Of a stretch of DNA of 64,000 bases, positions 34,145 to 43,473 are shown one piece after another. The position numbers were made by a program, and so were the translations under genes. Within the stretch, counting starts at the first letter, position 1. Every line of letters begins with the position of its first letter. The stretch spans positions 1 through 64,000 of the forward strand of contig NZ_JADEWI010000013.1 of NCBI RefSeq assembly GCF_015207705.1. Direction: 5' to 3'. The notes under the pieces are model-generated. The model was not told the origin of the DNA. It saw only the letters and a program-made list of their open reading frames with translations, and did no database searches. This stretch comes from Nostoc sp. LEGE 06077. Its GTDB lineage: Bacteria; Cyanobacteriota; Cyanobacteriia; Cyanobacteriales; Nostocaceae.

Positions 34145-35473
34145 ATGTTTGAAAAACCTGCCGTTTTATTAGATTTACAAGCAAAGATTAGAACACATAC
34201 AGCGATTGTTGGTGTTGTAGGTTTGGGATATGTAGGACTCCCGTTTGCGGTCGAAAAAGCCAAAGTTGGTTATCAAGTTGTGGGAATTGAGCAAAATCCC
34301 CAAAGGGCTGAAAAAGTCAACATGGCTGACAATTACATCACAGATATTAAAGACGAAGATTTAAAACAAGTCGTTAGTAGTGGTAAGTTAAAAGCTGTTT
34401 TAGATTTTGATGCCCTTGCCGAAATGGACGTGATTGTAATTTGCGTCCCCACCCCATTAACAAAAAATTTAACCCCAAACTTGAGTTACATAGAAAGTGT
34501 GACTCATTCTATTGCTAAACGCTTACGACCAGGACAGTTAGTAACTTTAGAATCTACCACCTATCCAGGGACTACGGATGAGGTGATGCGTCCAGTCTTA
34601 GAACAAATTAGTGGTTTAAAGCAGGGAGAAGATTTCTTTCTAGCCCATTCACCAGAACGGGTAGACCCTGGTAATCAACGATACACTACTAAAAATACTA
34701 ACAAGGTAGTTGGTGCTTCAGATGCTCATTCACTAGAAGTAGCGACTTTATTCTACCAGCAGACAATCGATCATGTAGTACCAGTAAGTAGTGCCAAGGC
34801 GGCAGAATTGGTGAAGGTGTTTGAAAATACCTTTAGGGCTGTGAATATTGCCTTGGTGAATGAATTGGCGTTATTGTGCGATCGCATCGGTTTAAATGTT
34901 TGGGAAGTTTTAGACGCTGCCAATACTAAACCTTTTGGCATTATGCCTTTCTATCCTGGCCCTGGTGTCGGCGGTCACTGCATCCCCATCGACCCCCATT
35001 ATCTAGAATGGAAGGCTAAAGAAGTGAATTTTAATACTCACTTTATCGCCTTGGCAGGAGAAATCAATCGCTCTATGCCGTTGTTTGTCAGGGAAAAAGC
35101 CCGCCGCGTATTGAATAATTTGGGTTTAGCCCCAGCGAAATCGCAAGTTTTGGTCATTGGCACAGCTTACAAAAAAGACCTGGGTGATTGGCGAGAATCA
35201 CCATCAATCATGGTAATTAATTATTTACTAGAAGATAAAATGACCGTGACTTACCATGATCCTTTTGTGCCGCAAATTGAAGTCCGAGGTCAAAGTTTCG
35301 CTAGTTTGCCCTTAACTGATGAGAATATCGCGGCGGCTGACTTGGTAATTATTGCTACCGACCACAGTCAAGTAGATTATGTCGATTTAGTGGACAAAGC
35401 CAAAGCAATTCTTGATACCAGAGGAATCACTCGACATCTGGATTGCCTGCACGATAAAGTAACTTTGCTGTAG
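34145..35473 (+). CDS. UDP-N-acetylhexosamine 6-dehydrogenase (WbpA-like)
   Basis: An NAD-dependent nucleotide-sugar dehydrogenase that oxidises C6 of UDP-GlcNAc (or UDP-ManNAc) to the uronate. It has the Rossmann motif VGLGYVGLP (residues about 24-32), VICVPTPL, the ESTTYPGTT strand, AELVKVFENTFRAVNIAL and the active-site cysteine in GPGVGGHCIPIDPHYLEWKA. Length (442 residues) is typical of the WbpA/WecC group rather than UDP-glucose dehydrogenase. It opens a tight operon with WbpB-, WbpD- and WbpE-like genes (gaps 11 bp or overlapping). That gene set is known in Pseudomonas to make UDP-2,3-diacetamido-2,3-dideoxy-uronic acid. ATG at 34145. Confidence 0.88.
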   Translation: MFEKPAVLLDLQAKIRTHTAIVGVVGLGYVGLPFAVEKAKVGYQVVGIEQNPQRAEKVNMADNYITDIKDEDLKQVVSSGKLKAVLDFDALAEMDVIVICVPTPLTKNLTPNLSYIESVTHSIAKRLRPGQLVTLESTTYPGTTDEVMRPVLEQISGLKQGEDFFLAHSPERVDPGNQRYTTKNTNKVVGASDAHSLEVATLFYQQTIDHVVPVSSAKAAELVKVFENTFRAVNIALVNELALLCDRIGLNVWEVLDAANTKPFGIMPFYPGPGVGGHCIPIDPHYLEWKAKEVNFNTHFIALAGEINRSMPLFVREKARRVLNNLGLAPAKSQVLVIGTAYKKDLGDWRESPSIMVINYLLEDKMTVTYHDPFVPQIEVRGQSFASLPLTDENIAAADLVIIATDHSQVDYVDLVDKAKAILDTRGITRHLDCLHDKVTLL

Positions 35474-35484
35474 GGATAGGTGAA

Positions 35485-36447
35485 GTGGTGACAAATTCAA
35501 CACAAGCACAAGTAATAGTAGTTGGGGCGGGAAATTGGGGTAAAAACTTAGTACGGAATTTACACGCTTTAGGGGCGTTGGCGGGAGTAGCTGAAGCCCA
35601 TCCTGGTTTACGAGAAGCGATCGCCACAACTTACCCAGATATTACTACATACAGTGATTTTTCCGCCGCCTTAGCAACAGATGTCCCGGCATTAGTCTTG
35701 GCCACACCCGCACCTAGCCATTATGAATTGGCAATGGCCGCTTTACAAGCAGGTAAAGATGTGTTTGTCGAAAAGCCGATGACACTGCGGACAAAGGAAG
35801 CTAGAGAACTGGCTGAATACGCCGACAAACACGGGCGGATTTTAATGGTGGGACATTTATTGTTATACCAGCCAGCGATCGCTTGGATGCGAAATTATCT
35901 AGCTAGTGGTCAAGCCGGGAAAGTTCTCCACGTCGCCGCCAGAAGATTGAAACTCGGCAAAGTCCGCAGCGAAGAAAATGTCTGGTGGTCATTTGCCCCC
36001 CATGATGTTTCTGTAGTATTAGACTTATTGGGCAACCCAAAATTGCAAAGCGTCCAAGCTCAAGGTCATGCTATCTTGCAACCCAGTATTGAAGATTCTG
36101 TGCAAGTTGACCTGCGTTTTGGTAGCGGTCAATCAGCCCAGATTAATTGTTCATGGTATTGGCCGTTAACAGAACGCAGTACCGTAGTGATTGCCGAAGC
36201 GCAGATGTTGGTTTACGATGAAGTCGCTCAAACCGTGACCATCCATCACAAACATATTGACCAAGATTTAAAACACTACGACCAAGGTAGTGAAATTGTG
36301 GAAGTAGCCGCATCAGAACCGCTAAAAATCGAGTGTCAACACTTCCTAGATTGTTTGCAAACTCGTCAAACACCCCGTTCTGATGGGTGGAATGGTGTAG
36401 CCGTCGTGGAAATTTTAGAGGAGGCGCAGAAATCCCTACATGGCTAA
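35485..36447 (+). CDS. Gfo/Idh/MocA oxidoreductase (WbpB-like)
   Basis: Predicted to oxidise C3 of the UDP-N-acetyl uronate to a 3-keto sugar. The N-terminal Rossmann motif is VVGAGNWGKNLVRNLHALG. The nicotinamide-site EKPMTLRTKEARELAEYAD gives the EKP lysine of the family. The C-terminal part has WWSFAPHDVSVVLDLLG. Length (320 residues) is normal. Two consecutive GTG codons at 35485 and 35488 are the available starts. It overlaps the next gene by 8 bp, which supports translational coupling in the wbp-type operon. Confidence 0.87.
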   Translation: MVTNSTQAQVIVVGAGNWGKNLVRNLHALGALAGVAEAHPGLREAIATTYPDITTYSDFSAALATDVPALVLATPAPSHYELAMAALQAGKDVFVEKPMTLRTKEARELAEYADKHGRILMVGHLLLYQPAIAWMRNYLASGQAGKVLHVAARRLKLGKVRSEENVWWSFAPHDVSVVLDLLGNPKLQSVQAQGHAILQPSIEDSVQVDLRFGSGQSAQINCSWYWPLTERSTVVIAEAQMLVYDEVAQTVTIHHKHIDQDLKHYDQGSEIVEVAASEPLKIECQHFLDCLQTRQTPRSDGWNGVAVVEILEEAQKSLHG

Positions 36448-37021
36448 TTATTTTGTACATGAATCCAGTTATGTGGATGAAGGCGCAGACATTGGCGAAG
36501 GTACAAAAATTTGGCACTTTTGCCACATCTTCGCCAAAGCAAAAATTGGACGTAACTGTATCTTTGGGCAGAATGTTTTAGTTTCTAATAACGTAGTTGT
36601 GGGTGATTATTGCAAAATTCAAAATAACGTCTCGCTGTATGAAGGCGTAATTTTAGAAGACTATGTTTTTTGCGGCCCCAGTATGGTCTTCACCAACGTC
36701 AAAACACCCCGTTGTGAATTTCCGCGCAATACCAGTAATGATTACCTGAAAACTTTGGTCAAGCGCGGTAGCAGTATCGGTGCAAATGCCACAATCGTTT
36801 GTGGTATTACCTTGCATGAATGTGCTTTTGTCGCCGCCGGCGCAGTGGTGACAAAAGATGTACCAGCTTATGCAATGGTAGCAGGAGTACCCGCAAAAAT
36901 AATTGGGTGGATGAGTGCCTACGGAGATGTGCTAAAGTTTGATGCTGATGGCTATGCTGTAGATTCTACAGGCACTAAATATCAACAAGTATCAGATACA
37001 GAAGTGATAAGGGTTTCATGA
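36440..37021 (+). CDS. Hexapeptide-repeat N-acetyltransferase (WbpD-like)
   Basis: A left-handed beta-helix acyltransferase expected to acetylate the 3-amino group of the UDP-uronate. It is 193 residues with hexapeptide repeats such as IGEGTKIWHFCHIF, IGRNCIFGQNVLV and CKIQNNVSLYEGV, and a C-terminal AYAMVAGVPAKIIGWM. VFTNVKTPRCEFPRN with the following loop matches the WbpD/WlbB group. The start overlaps the WbpB-like gene; the stop overlaps the next start as ATGA. Confidence 0.88.
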   Translation: MANYFVHESSYVDEGADIGEGTKIWHFCHIFAKAKIGRNCIFGQNVLVSNNVVVGDYCKIQNNVSLYEGVILEDYVFCGPSMVFTNVKTPRCEFPRNTSNDYLKTLVKRGSSIGANATIVCGITLHECAFVAAGAVVTKDVPAYAMVAGVPAKIIGWMSAYGDVLKFDADGYAVDSTGTKYQQVSDTEVIRVS

Positions 37022-38187
37022 GCCAAGATAAAATTCCTGTTCTCGACCTTAAACCACAATACGAATCTCTCAAACCGGAAATTCAGGCAGCCATCACACG
37101 GGTGTTGGAGTCTGGTCAATTTATTATGGGGCCGGATGTCAAATTATTTGAGCAAGAAGCAGCCAAATATCTGGGCGTGAAACACGCGATCGCGGTAAAC
37201 TCTGGAACTGATGCTTTAGTCATTGGTTTAAAAGCGTTAGGAATTGGTCAAGGCGATGAAGTCATTACCACACCCTTTAGCTTCTTCGCCACAGCCGAAT
37301 CAATTAGTAATGTAGGCGCAACACCCGTATTTGCTGATATTAGTGCCGATAGCTTTAACATTGACCCAGTCGCCATTGTCGAGAAAATTACACCACACAC
37401 CAAAGCCATCATGCCAGTTCACCTCTATGGTAATCCGGCAGCGATGGCAGCCATTTTAGACATTGCCCAAACCCACAATCTCAAAGTCATTGAAGACTGC
37501 GCCCAGTCTTTCGGCGCACGTTATCATGGCACTTGTGCGGGATGTAATGAGAAGTGTCAAGAAAGCACACGTACCCGCATTACTGGCAAGCAAACAGGTA
37601 CAATCGGCGATGTTGGCGCTTATTCCTTCTTCCCTTCCAAAAACTTAGGTGCTTTTGGTGATGGGGGATTAATTGCTACTGATAATGACCAATTTGCTGA
37701 AACTGCCCGGATGTTACGCGTACATGGGGCAAAGAAGAAGTATCATAATGAAGTTTTAGGTTATAACTCCCGCCTAGATACATTGCAAGCGGCAATTTTA
37801 CGTGTGAAGTTGCCTCATATTGATCAATGGAATGAAGGCAGACGCAGAGTTGCAAAAACTTACAACGAATTATTGGCTGATATTGCAGGTGTAATTACAC
37901 CACACCTCGCCGATGGTCATGTGTTTCACCAATACACCATTCGGATTTTAGATGGCAAGCGCGATCGCGTCCAACAAAATTTAGCTGCCCAAGGCATCGG
38001 TAGTATGATTTACTATCCCATTCCTCAAGATAAATTGCCTGTATATAAAGGTCAGTATCCCACAAATCCCGTGAGTGATCTGCTATCCGATGAAGTGCTG
38101 AGTCTACCCATCTGGCCAGAATTAGCCGACCCCGAAATTAACCGCATCGTTAAAACAATCAAGGAAGCTATAGTCCTTGATTCATAG
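37018..38187 (+). CDS. DegT/DnrJ/EryC1/StrS aminotransferase (WbpE-like)
   Basis: A PLP enzyme expected to place the 3-amino group on the UDP-3-keto-uronate. PLP-binding features: NSGTDALVIGLKALGIG, EDCAQSFGARYHG, and the Schiff-base lysine in FFPSKNLGAFGDGG. Length is 389 residues. Unlike most relatives, it has an insertion after YHG with three cysteines (TCAGCNEKCQES) and a basic stretch (TRTRITGKQTG) before TIGDVG. This might bind a metal or shape the sugar site. It ends the operon; 66 bp separate it from the epimerase gene. Confidence 0.88.
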   Translation: MSQDKIPVLDLKPQYESLKPEIQAAITRVLESGQFIMGPDVKLFEQEAAKYLGVKHAIAVNSGTDALVIGLKALGIGQGDEVITTPFSFFATAESISNVGATPVFADISADSFNIDPVAIVEKITPHTKAIMPVHLYGNPAAMAAILDIAQTHNLKVIEDCAQSFGARYHGTCAGCNEKCQESTRTRITGKQTGTIGDVGAYSFFPSKNLGAFGDGGLIATDNDQFAETARMLRVHGAKKKYHNEVLGYNSRLDTLQAAILRVKLPHIDQWNEGRRRVAKTYNELLADIAGVITPHLADGHVFHQYTIRILDGKRDRVQQNLAAQGIGSMIYYPIPQDKLPVYKGQYPTNPVSDLLSDEVLSLPIWPELADPEINRIVKTIKEAIVLDS

Positions 38188-38253
38188 CATCCTAATTAGG
38201 GTAAACTAACTCTTTGTTGATGAATCTGCCTAGGTGCAAACTGGAGAAAAATT

Positions 38254-39267
38254 ATGGATTTACAGGGCAAGCGGCTTTTAGTGATTGGTGGCGCTGGATT
38301 AATTGGTTCTCACACAGTTGATCAACTACTAAAAGAAGATGTCGAAGAAATCCGCATTTATGATAATTTCACTCGTGGCAGACAAGAAAACTTAACTGAA
38401 GCTTTTCAAGACCCTAGAGTGAATGTTTTTCCTTTAGGTGGTGAACTCCTTCACCGAGATATTTTAGATCAGGCAATGAAAAATATTGATGGAGTTTTTC
38501 ATTTTGCCGCCCTGTGGTTATTACATTGTTACGATTATCCCCGTTCTGCCTTTGAAGTTAATATAGGCGGTACGTTTAATGTCTTAGAAGCTTGTATTAA
38601 TAATGGAGTACAAAAGCTAGTTTATTCTTCCTCGGCTTCTGTGTATGGTGATGCAATTGAAGAGCCAATGAGAGAAGACCATCCATATAATAATACTACT
38701 TTCTACGGGGCAACTAAAATCGCCGGCGAACATATGTGCCGTTCTCTGTATCATCGCTACAAAGGTACAGAAAAACATTTTGATTATGTGGGACTGCGGT
38801 ATATGAACGTGTATGGGCCGCGCCAAGATTATCAGGGTACTTATATTGCCGTAATTATGAAAATCTTGGACAGGCTAGATAAAGGATTACCCCCAGTAGT
38901 TTATGGTGATGGCTCACAAGCTTATGATTTTATCTATGTCGGAGATTGTGCTAGAGCTAACGTTTGTGCAATGAAATCAACTGCTACAGATGCTTTTTAT
39001 AATGTTGGCACTGGCGTTAAAACCACTATTAAAGAGTTAGCAGAATTGATTTTAGAAGTTACAGGTTCTGACTTGAAAATTCAATATGAACCAGGTGGTC
39101 AAACCTTTGTGACTAACCGTGTAGGTTGTCCTCAAAAAGCAGCTACGGAAATTGATTTTACAGCCAAATTACAACTAAAAGAAGGACTAGTAAAACTGAT
39201 TGAATGGCGCAATAGTCACAAGGAAGAAGTCGCTAGTCGCCGCCGCGCAGTAGGAATAACTGATTAA
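38254..39267 (+). CDS. NAD-dependent sugar epimerase/dehydratase
   Basis: An extended short-chain dehydrogenase/reductase with GGAGLIGSHTVDQLL at the NAD site, FHFAALWLLHC, and the catalytic Ser/Tyr/Lys set in YSSSASVYGDA and FYGATKIAGEH. NVYGPRQDYQGTY and YDFIYVGDCARAN follow, as in UDP-glucose 4-epimerase-like enzymes. 337 residues. It could act as a 4-epimerase on a UDP-GlcNAc- or uronate-type sugar. ATG at 38254 with GGAGAAA upstream. Exact substrate is open. Confidence 0.87.
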   Translation: MDLQGKRLLVIGGAGLIGSHTVDQLLKEDVEEIRIYDNFTRGRQENLTEAFQDPRVNVFPLGGELLHRDILDQAMKNIDGVFHFAALWLLHCYDYPRSAFEVNIGGTFNVLEACINNGVQKLVYSSSASVYGDAIEEPMREDHPYNNTTFYGATKIAGEHMCRSLYHRYKGTEKHFDYVGLRYMNVYGPRQDYQGTYIAVIMKILDRLDKGLPPVVYGDGSQAYDFIYVGDCARANVCAMKSTATDAFYNVGTGVKTTIKELAELILEVTGSDLKIQYEPGGQTFVTNRVGCPQKAATEIDFTAKLQLKEGLVKLIEWRNSHKEEVASRRRAVGITD

Positions 39268-39319
39268 ATCCTGATCAAATCATTCATAAGGTGAATGTGT
39301 ATTACATCTAATCTAATTC

Positions 39320-40699
39320 ATGATTAGATGTCAATCTAACTTCGCTGATGTAATGATTATTAAATTATTTTTTCGTCATCGTAAAAACTTACTCACTTTT
39401 TTCATTTTAGGTTTATTAGCAGTGTTTCTCTGGCCTAATTACGTCAACTATCAAAAGACAGAAAATTATATTAAAAACTTTCAAATTGCTAAATATGAAC
39501 GACAAGGTACAGATTTTTACAACCCCAAATATTCACCCTTAAGATTAGGAAAACCATTAGAAAAAATAGACATAACTTATGATTATGATTTTGAAAGGTT
39601 GTTTAAAGTTGAACAACAATTGAAAGGTGTTAATCGTAAAAAAGCCCTGAAATATATATTTTTAGAAGTCACAAAGAAAGCAAAAACTAATACAGAAAAG
39701 CACATTGCTTTGTTAAAGTTTTTACGTAGAAGTAGTGTGCATAATGCGTATTTACAACCAACTTATCCAGATAGACAACCAGTCTTTGATCCATTAGTAT
39801 TACTGGAATTAGGGGAAATGCGATGTGGTCATGGAGCTAGATTAGCTGTAGATTTGTTTAAAGCAGGTGGATACAAAGCTCGCTTAGTTCAAGCCGGAAA
39901 CCATGTATTGGCTGAAGTATTTTATGAGCAACAGTACCACTACTTTGATACAGATATTTTTACTGATGGAGAAACAGTTATAAAAGATGGCATCATACCT
40001 TCATTTGCACAACTCAGCCACACGCCTTACTCAATAGACTCAGTAGCTGCATATCAAGAGTTATTATTTAAAAGTTGGGTAGATCAAGACAAGGTAAAAG
40101 ATGAAATAGAACAGATGCCATATAGATACATATATCCATCTTACTTTTATTTTTACCAAAAAGCTTATGAAGGTACATTACCTTATTACTACAAAAAAAC
40201 TGCCAACGCCAAACAAGAACAAGATAAATTATATGGGTGGAATTATTATAAAAGTGTTTTAGATAAAAAAAGAATTCTTCAGGAGAGTCAACCTATTTAT
40301 TATGCTCCTACAGAAATTATATTTAAAAATATAGAAATTTTTCAGGATAATGTAACTTTAGAGTGGGAGCCTAGTAAAGATTTTGATAATGATTTACTAG
40401 GATATAAAATCTACATTTCTAAAAATAAAAGAGAATGGTCTTATAACGAATGGCGAAGCGATAAAAAAGTAGAAAAATATTGGAGTAATAAAAGTGGTTG
40501 GAACCCAGATATGTATAAATATCTTGAGCAAGAACCGCATCATGAAATCAATTTAATTACAACATCAAATACGAAGGTAGAATTATCATTACCCAAACAA
40601 AATACTTATTATGTCTCTGTGATGCCTTATGATGCTCACGGTGAATCTGTAGGTAAGAAAGTTTATCCAATGTCTAATGAAATAAAACTTGAGTTATAA
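39320..40699 (+). CDS. Membrane-anchored transglutaminase-like protein with Fn3-like tail
   Basis: A predicted extracytoplasmic protein of up to 459 residues. One membrane segment lies at residues 23-39. Residues about 100-240 look like a transglutaminase/protease-like core: C169 in GEMRCGHGARLAVD, H195 in AGNHVLAEVFY and D210 in YHYFDTDIF give the Cys-His-Asp order. The last 115 residues have the strand pattern of a fibronectin-type-III-like domain (NVTLEWEPSKDFDNDLLGYK). Tyr, Lys and Asn content is high. In this setting it could crosslink, cleave or attach surface material. ATG at 39320, or at 39353 (MIIKLFF). Function is not established. Confidence 0.65.
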   Translation: MIRCQSNFADVMIIKLFFRHRKNLLTFFILGLLAVFLWPNYVNYQKTENYIKNFQIAKYERQGTDFYNPKYSPLRLGKPLEKIDITYDYDFERLFKVEQQLKGVNRKKALKYIFLEVTKKAKTNTEKHIALLKFLRRSSVHNAYLQPTYPDRQPVFDPLVLLELGEMRCGHGARLAVDLFKAGGYKARLVQAGNHVLAEVFYEQQYHYFDTDIFTDGETVIKDGIIPSFAQLSHTPYSIDSVAAYQELLFKSWVDQDKVKDEIEQMPYRYIYPSYFYFYQKAYEGTLPYYYKKTANAKQEQDKLYGWNYYKSVLDKKRILQESQPIYYAPTEIIFKNIEIFQDNVTLEWEPSKDFDNDLLGYKIYISKNKREWSYNEWRSDKKVEKYWSNKSGWNPDMYKYLEQEPHHEINLITTSNTKVELSLPKQNTYYVSVMPYDAHGESVGKKVYPMSNEIKLEL

Positions 40700-40737
40700 A
40701 AATGTTAATATTCAGAAACGAAATTTACCGAAATTGA

Positions 40738-42609
40738 ATGTGTGGAATTACAGGTATACTCAATCTAGATGGCGATCCAGTATCCCCAGTGATACTCAAA
40801 AAAATGACAGATGCGATCGCTCACCGAGGACCCGATGGTGAAGGACAATATATAGATAATGGTCTTGGTTTAGGTCATCGTCGTCTAGCTATCATAGATT
40901 TATCTCCAGCCGGTCATCAACCAATGTCTACAGTGGATGGTCAGTTGATTATGACCTACAACGGAGAGATTTATAATTTTAACGAATTACGCATTGAATT
41001 AGAATCTCTGGGTTATCAATTTCGTTCCCGCACAGACAGCGAAGTGCTACTTTATGCTTATGCAGAGTGGAGAGAAAAATGCCTGGAACGATTCAATGGT
41101 ATGTTTGCCTTTGCTATTTGGGACAAGCGGCGCAGAGAATTATTTTTAGCACGCGATCGCTACGGAATTAAACCTTTATATTACACAAACACAGGCACTA
41201 AATTTATCTTTGGTTCGGAAGTCAAAGCCATCATGGCACATCCCGATTATCCTCGCTCCATAGATTTTGAGGGATTACTGGAATATTTGACATTTCAAAA
41301 TTTCTTAACTGATAAAACTTTATTTAAAGATATAAAACTATTACCAGCAGGAACATATATGTGTCTATCATTAGACACGCAAAAGTCGGTGCAACAACAA
41401 TATTGGGATTATCATTTTGTTGAACCAGACAATCCTTTAGATGATAGAGAATATTTAGAAGAATTAGATAGATTATTTCGCCAAGCAGTCAGCCGCCAGC
41501 TAATGAGTGATGTCGAACTAGGCGCTTATTTAAGTGGTGGAATAGACAGTGGCTCAATTACTGCGATCGCGGCGCAACAACTTCCCTATATTAAATCCTT
41601 CACCTGTGGTTTTGACCTCAATTCTGCTTCTGGTGTCGAAGTCAGTTATGATGAGCGAGAAGCTGCTGAATATATGTCTTATTTATTCAAGACCGAACAC
41701 TATGAAATGGTCTTAAAAGCTGGAGATATGGAACGAGTAATGCCGCGTTTAGCATGGCATTTAGAAGAACCGCGTGTAGGGCAGAGTTATCCAAATTTTT
41801 ATGTAGCCCAATTAGCCAGCAAATTTGTGAAAGTTGTGCTTGCTGGTACTGGAGGAGATGAACTATTTGCAGGTTATCCTTGGCGCTATTACCGTGCAGT
41901 CGTCAATAATGATTTTGAGCATTACGTTGATAAATACTATAGTTTTTGGCAACGGTTACTATCTCCAGAAGAAATTAAAAATGTTTTTCAACCGATTTGG
42001 TCAAAAGTAGAACATATTTCTACTAAAGATATTTTTAGCAGTGTCTTTAAACAGCATTCGGTTGAACTAACCCGTCCAGAAGACTATGTTAATCACTCTC
42101 TTTACTTTGAAGCTAAAACTTTCTTGCATGGGCTTTTAGTTGTGGAAGATAAATTGAGTATGGCGCATTCCTTAGAAACGAGAGTGCCATTTCTGGATAA
42201 CGATTTAGTTGATTTTGCCATGAAAATACCCACTCGGTTAAAATTGGGCAATCTCACAGAAGTAATCAGATTAAACGAAAATGAACCAGGAAATAAAACT
42301 GACAAGTATTTTCAGAAGAACAAAGATGGTAAATTATTGCTCCGCGAAGTTATGAGCAACTATATTCCCAAAGTTTTAACGGAACGAGTTAAACAGGGAT
42401 TCTCTGCACCAGATGCTAGTTGGTTTAAGGGAGAAAGTATTGATTATGTGCGGCGCACAATTGAAAATAATCATGCTAAAATTTACAATTTCTTAGACCA
42501 ATCAGCCGTTAGCCAATTAGTCGATGAGCATTTACAAGGAAAGGCTAATCGCCGCTTATTAATCTGGTCACTATTAAATTTAGAAAAATGGTGTAGTCTT
42601 TTTTTATAA
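40738..42609 (+). CDS. Asparagine-synthase-like amidotransferase 1
   Basis: A class II glutamine amidotransferase. Cys2 (MCGITGILNLDG) is the nucleophile; AHRGPDGEGQY, HRRLAIIDLS, YNGEIYN and the C-terminal synthetase PP-loop LSGGIDSGS are all present. 623 residues, the size of AsnB-type enzymes. In polysaccharide loci, such enzymes often amidate sugar uronates or amino sugars rather than make free asparagine. The nearby wbp-type operon offers a uronate substrate. A second copy lies at 58076. ATG at 40738. Confidence 0.85.
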   Translation: MCGITGILNLDGDPVSPVILKKMTDAIAHRGPDGEGQYIDNGLGLGHRRLAIIDLSPAGHQPMSTVDGQLIMTYNGEIYNFNELRIELESLGYQFRSRTDSEVLLYAYAEWREKCLERFNGMFAFAIWDKRRRELFLARDRYGIKPLYYTNTGTKFIFGSEVKAIMAHPDYPRSIDFEGLLEYLTFQNFLTDKTLFKDIKLLPAGTYMCLSLDTQKSVQQQYWDYHFVEPDNPLDDREYLEELDRLFRQAVSRQLMSDVELGAYLSGGIDSGSITAIAAQQLPYIKSFTCGFDLNSASGVEVSYDEREAAEYMSYLFKTEHYEMVLKAGDMERVMPRLAWHLEEPRVGQSYPNFYVAQLASKFVKVVLAGTGGDELFAGYPWRYYRAVVNNDFEHYVDKYYSFWQRLLSPEEIKNVFQPIWSKVEHISTKDIFSSVFKQHSVELTRPEDYVNHSLYFEAKTFLHGLLVVEDKLSMAHSLETRVPFLDNDLVDFAMKIPTRLKLGNLTEVIRLNENEPGNKTDKYFQKNKDGKLLLREVMSNYIPKVLTERVKQGFSAPDASWFKGESIDYVRRTIENNHAKIYNFLDQSAVSQLVDEHLQGKANRRLLIWSLLNLEKWCSLFL

Positions 42610-42645
42610 CTTCCTTAGCTCATACTTATTACTTTTTTCTCCAGA

Positions 42646-43473
42646 ATGTTTACTTTAAAAGATAATTTGCAGCCATTTCGAGAAATAGCCTATCTCTTTC
42701 AAAGACACAGACAGTTAATTTTGGAAATGGCTAAACGTGAAATTACTGACAGATATAAAGGTCAAGTTTTAGGTAATGTTTGGGCAATATTGCACCCTTT
42801 AACTTTAATGGGTGTTTATATTTTTATATTTGTTTTTGTGTTTAAAATTAAAATCGGTGCGAATAGAAATTTGCCTTTTGACTATACAACCTATATACTA
42901 TCTGGATTAATTCCCTGGTTGAGTTTACAAGAAATTTTAGGTAAAGCGAGTACCGTAATTATTAGCCATGCCAATTTAGTTAAACAATTAGTATTTCCAA
43001 TTGCTATCTTACCAATTAAAAGTGTTATCTCTTCATTAATCAATCAACTTATATTCTTATTAATTCTAATTATCTATGTTAGTATTGCATTTCAAAAGAT
43101 TAATCTTACCTTTCTACTATTGCCAATTCTTCTATTTGTTCAATCTTTAATGATGATTGGTATAGCTTATATACTATCTGCTATAGGCGTTTATTTCAAA
43201 GATATTAAAGATTTTGTCCAGATTTTTACATTAATAGGAGTATACTTACTTCCGATTTTTTATTTACCAGAGCAAATACCACAAATATTTCAACCTTTAC
43301 TATATATTAATCCATTTAGCTATATTATTTGGTGCTATCAAGATGCACTTTATTTCGGCAAATTTCAGCATCCTTTCGCATGGATTGTTGCCATAATTAT
43401 GAGCCATCTTATTTTTTCTCTCGGTTATAAAGTATTTTGTAAGTTACAGGTAATGTTTGGAAACTTACTATGA
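42646..43473 (+). CDS. Polysaccharide ABC exporter permease (Wzm/TagG type)
   Basis: A 275-residue inner-membrane protein with six hydrophobic helices and the ABC-2 family sequence KREITDRYKGQVLGNVWAIL near the N-terminus. YILSGLIPWLSLQEILGKAS and the C-terminal YINPFSYIIWCYQDALYFG are typical of O-antigen and teichoic-acid exporters. It works with the Wzt-like ATPase encoded next, whose start overlaps this stop (ATGA). It would carry a lipid-linked glycan across the inner membrane. AT-rich compared with the window ends. Confidence 0.9.
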   Translation: MFTLKDNLQPFREIAYLFQRHRQLILEMAKREITDRYKGQVLGNVWAILHPLTLMGVYIFIFVFVFKIKIGANRNLPFDYTTYILSGLIPWLSLQEILGKASTVIISHANLVKQLVFPIAILPIKSVISSLINQLIFLLILIIYVSIAFQKINLTFLLLPILLFVQSLMMIGIAYILSAIGVYFKDIKDFVQIFTLIGVYLLPIFYLPEQIPQIFQPLLYINPFSYIIWCYQDALYFGKFQHPFAWIVAIIMSHLIFSLGYKVFCKLQVMFGNLL

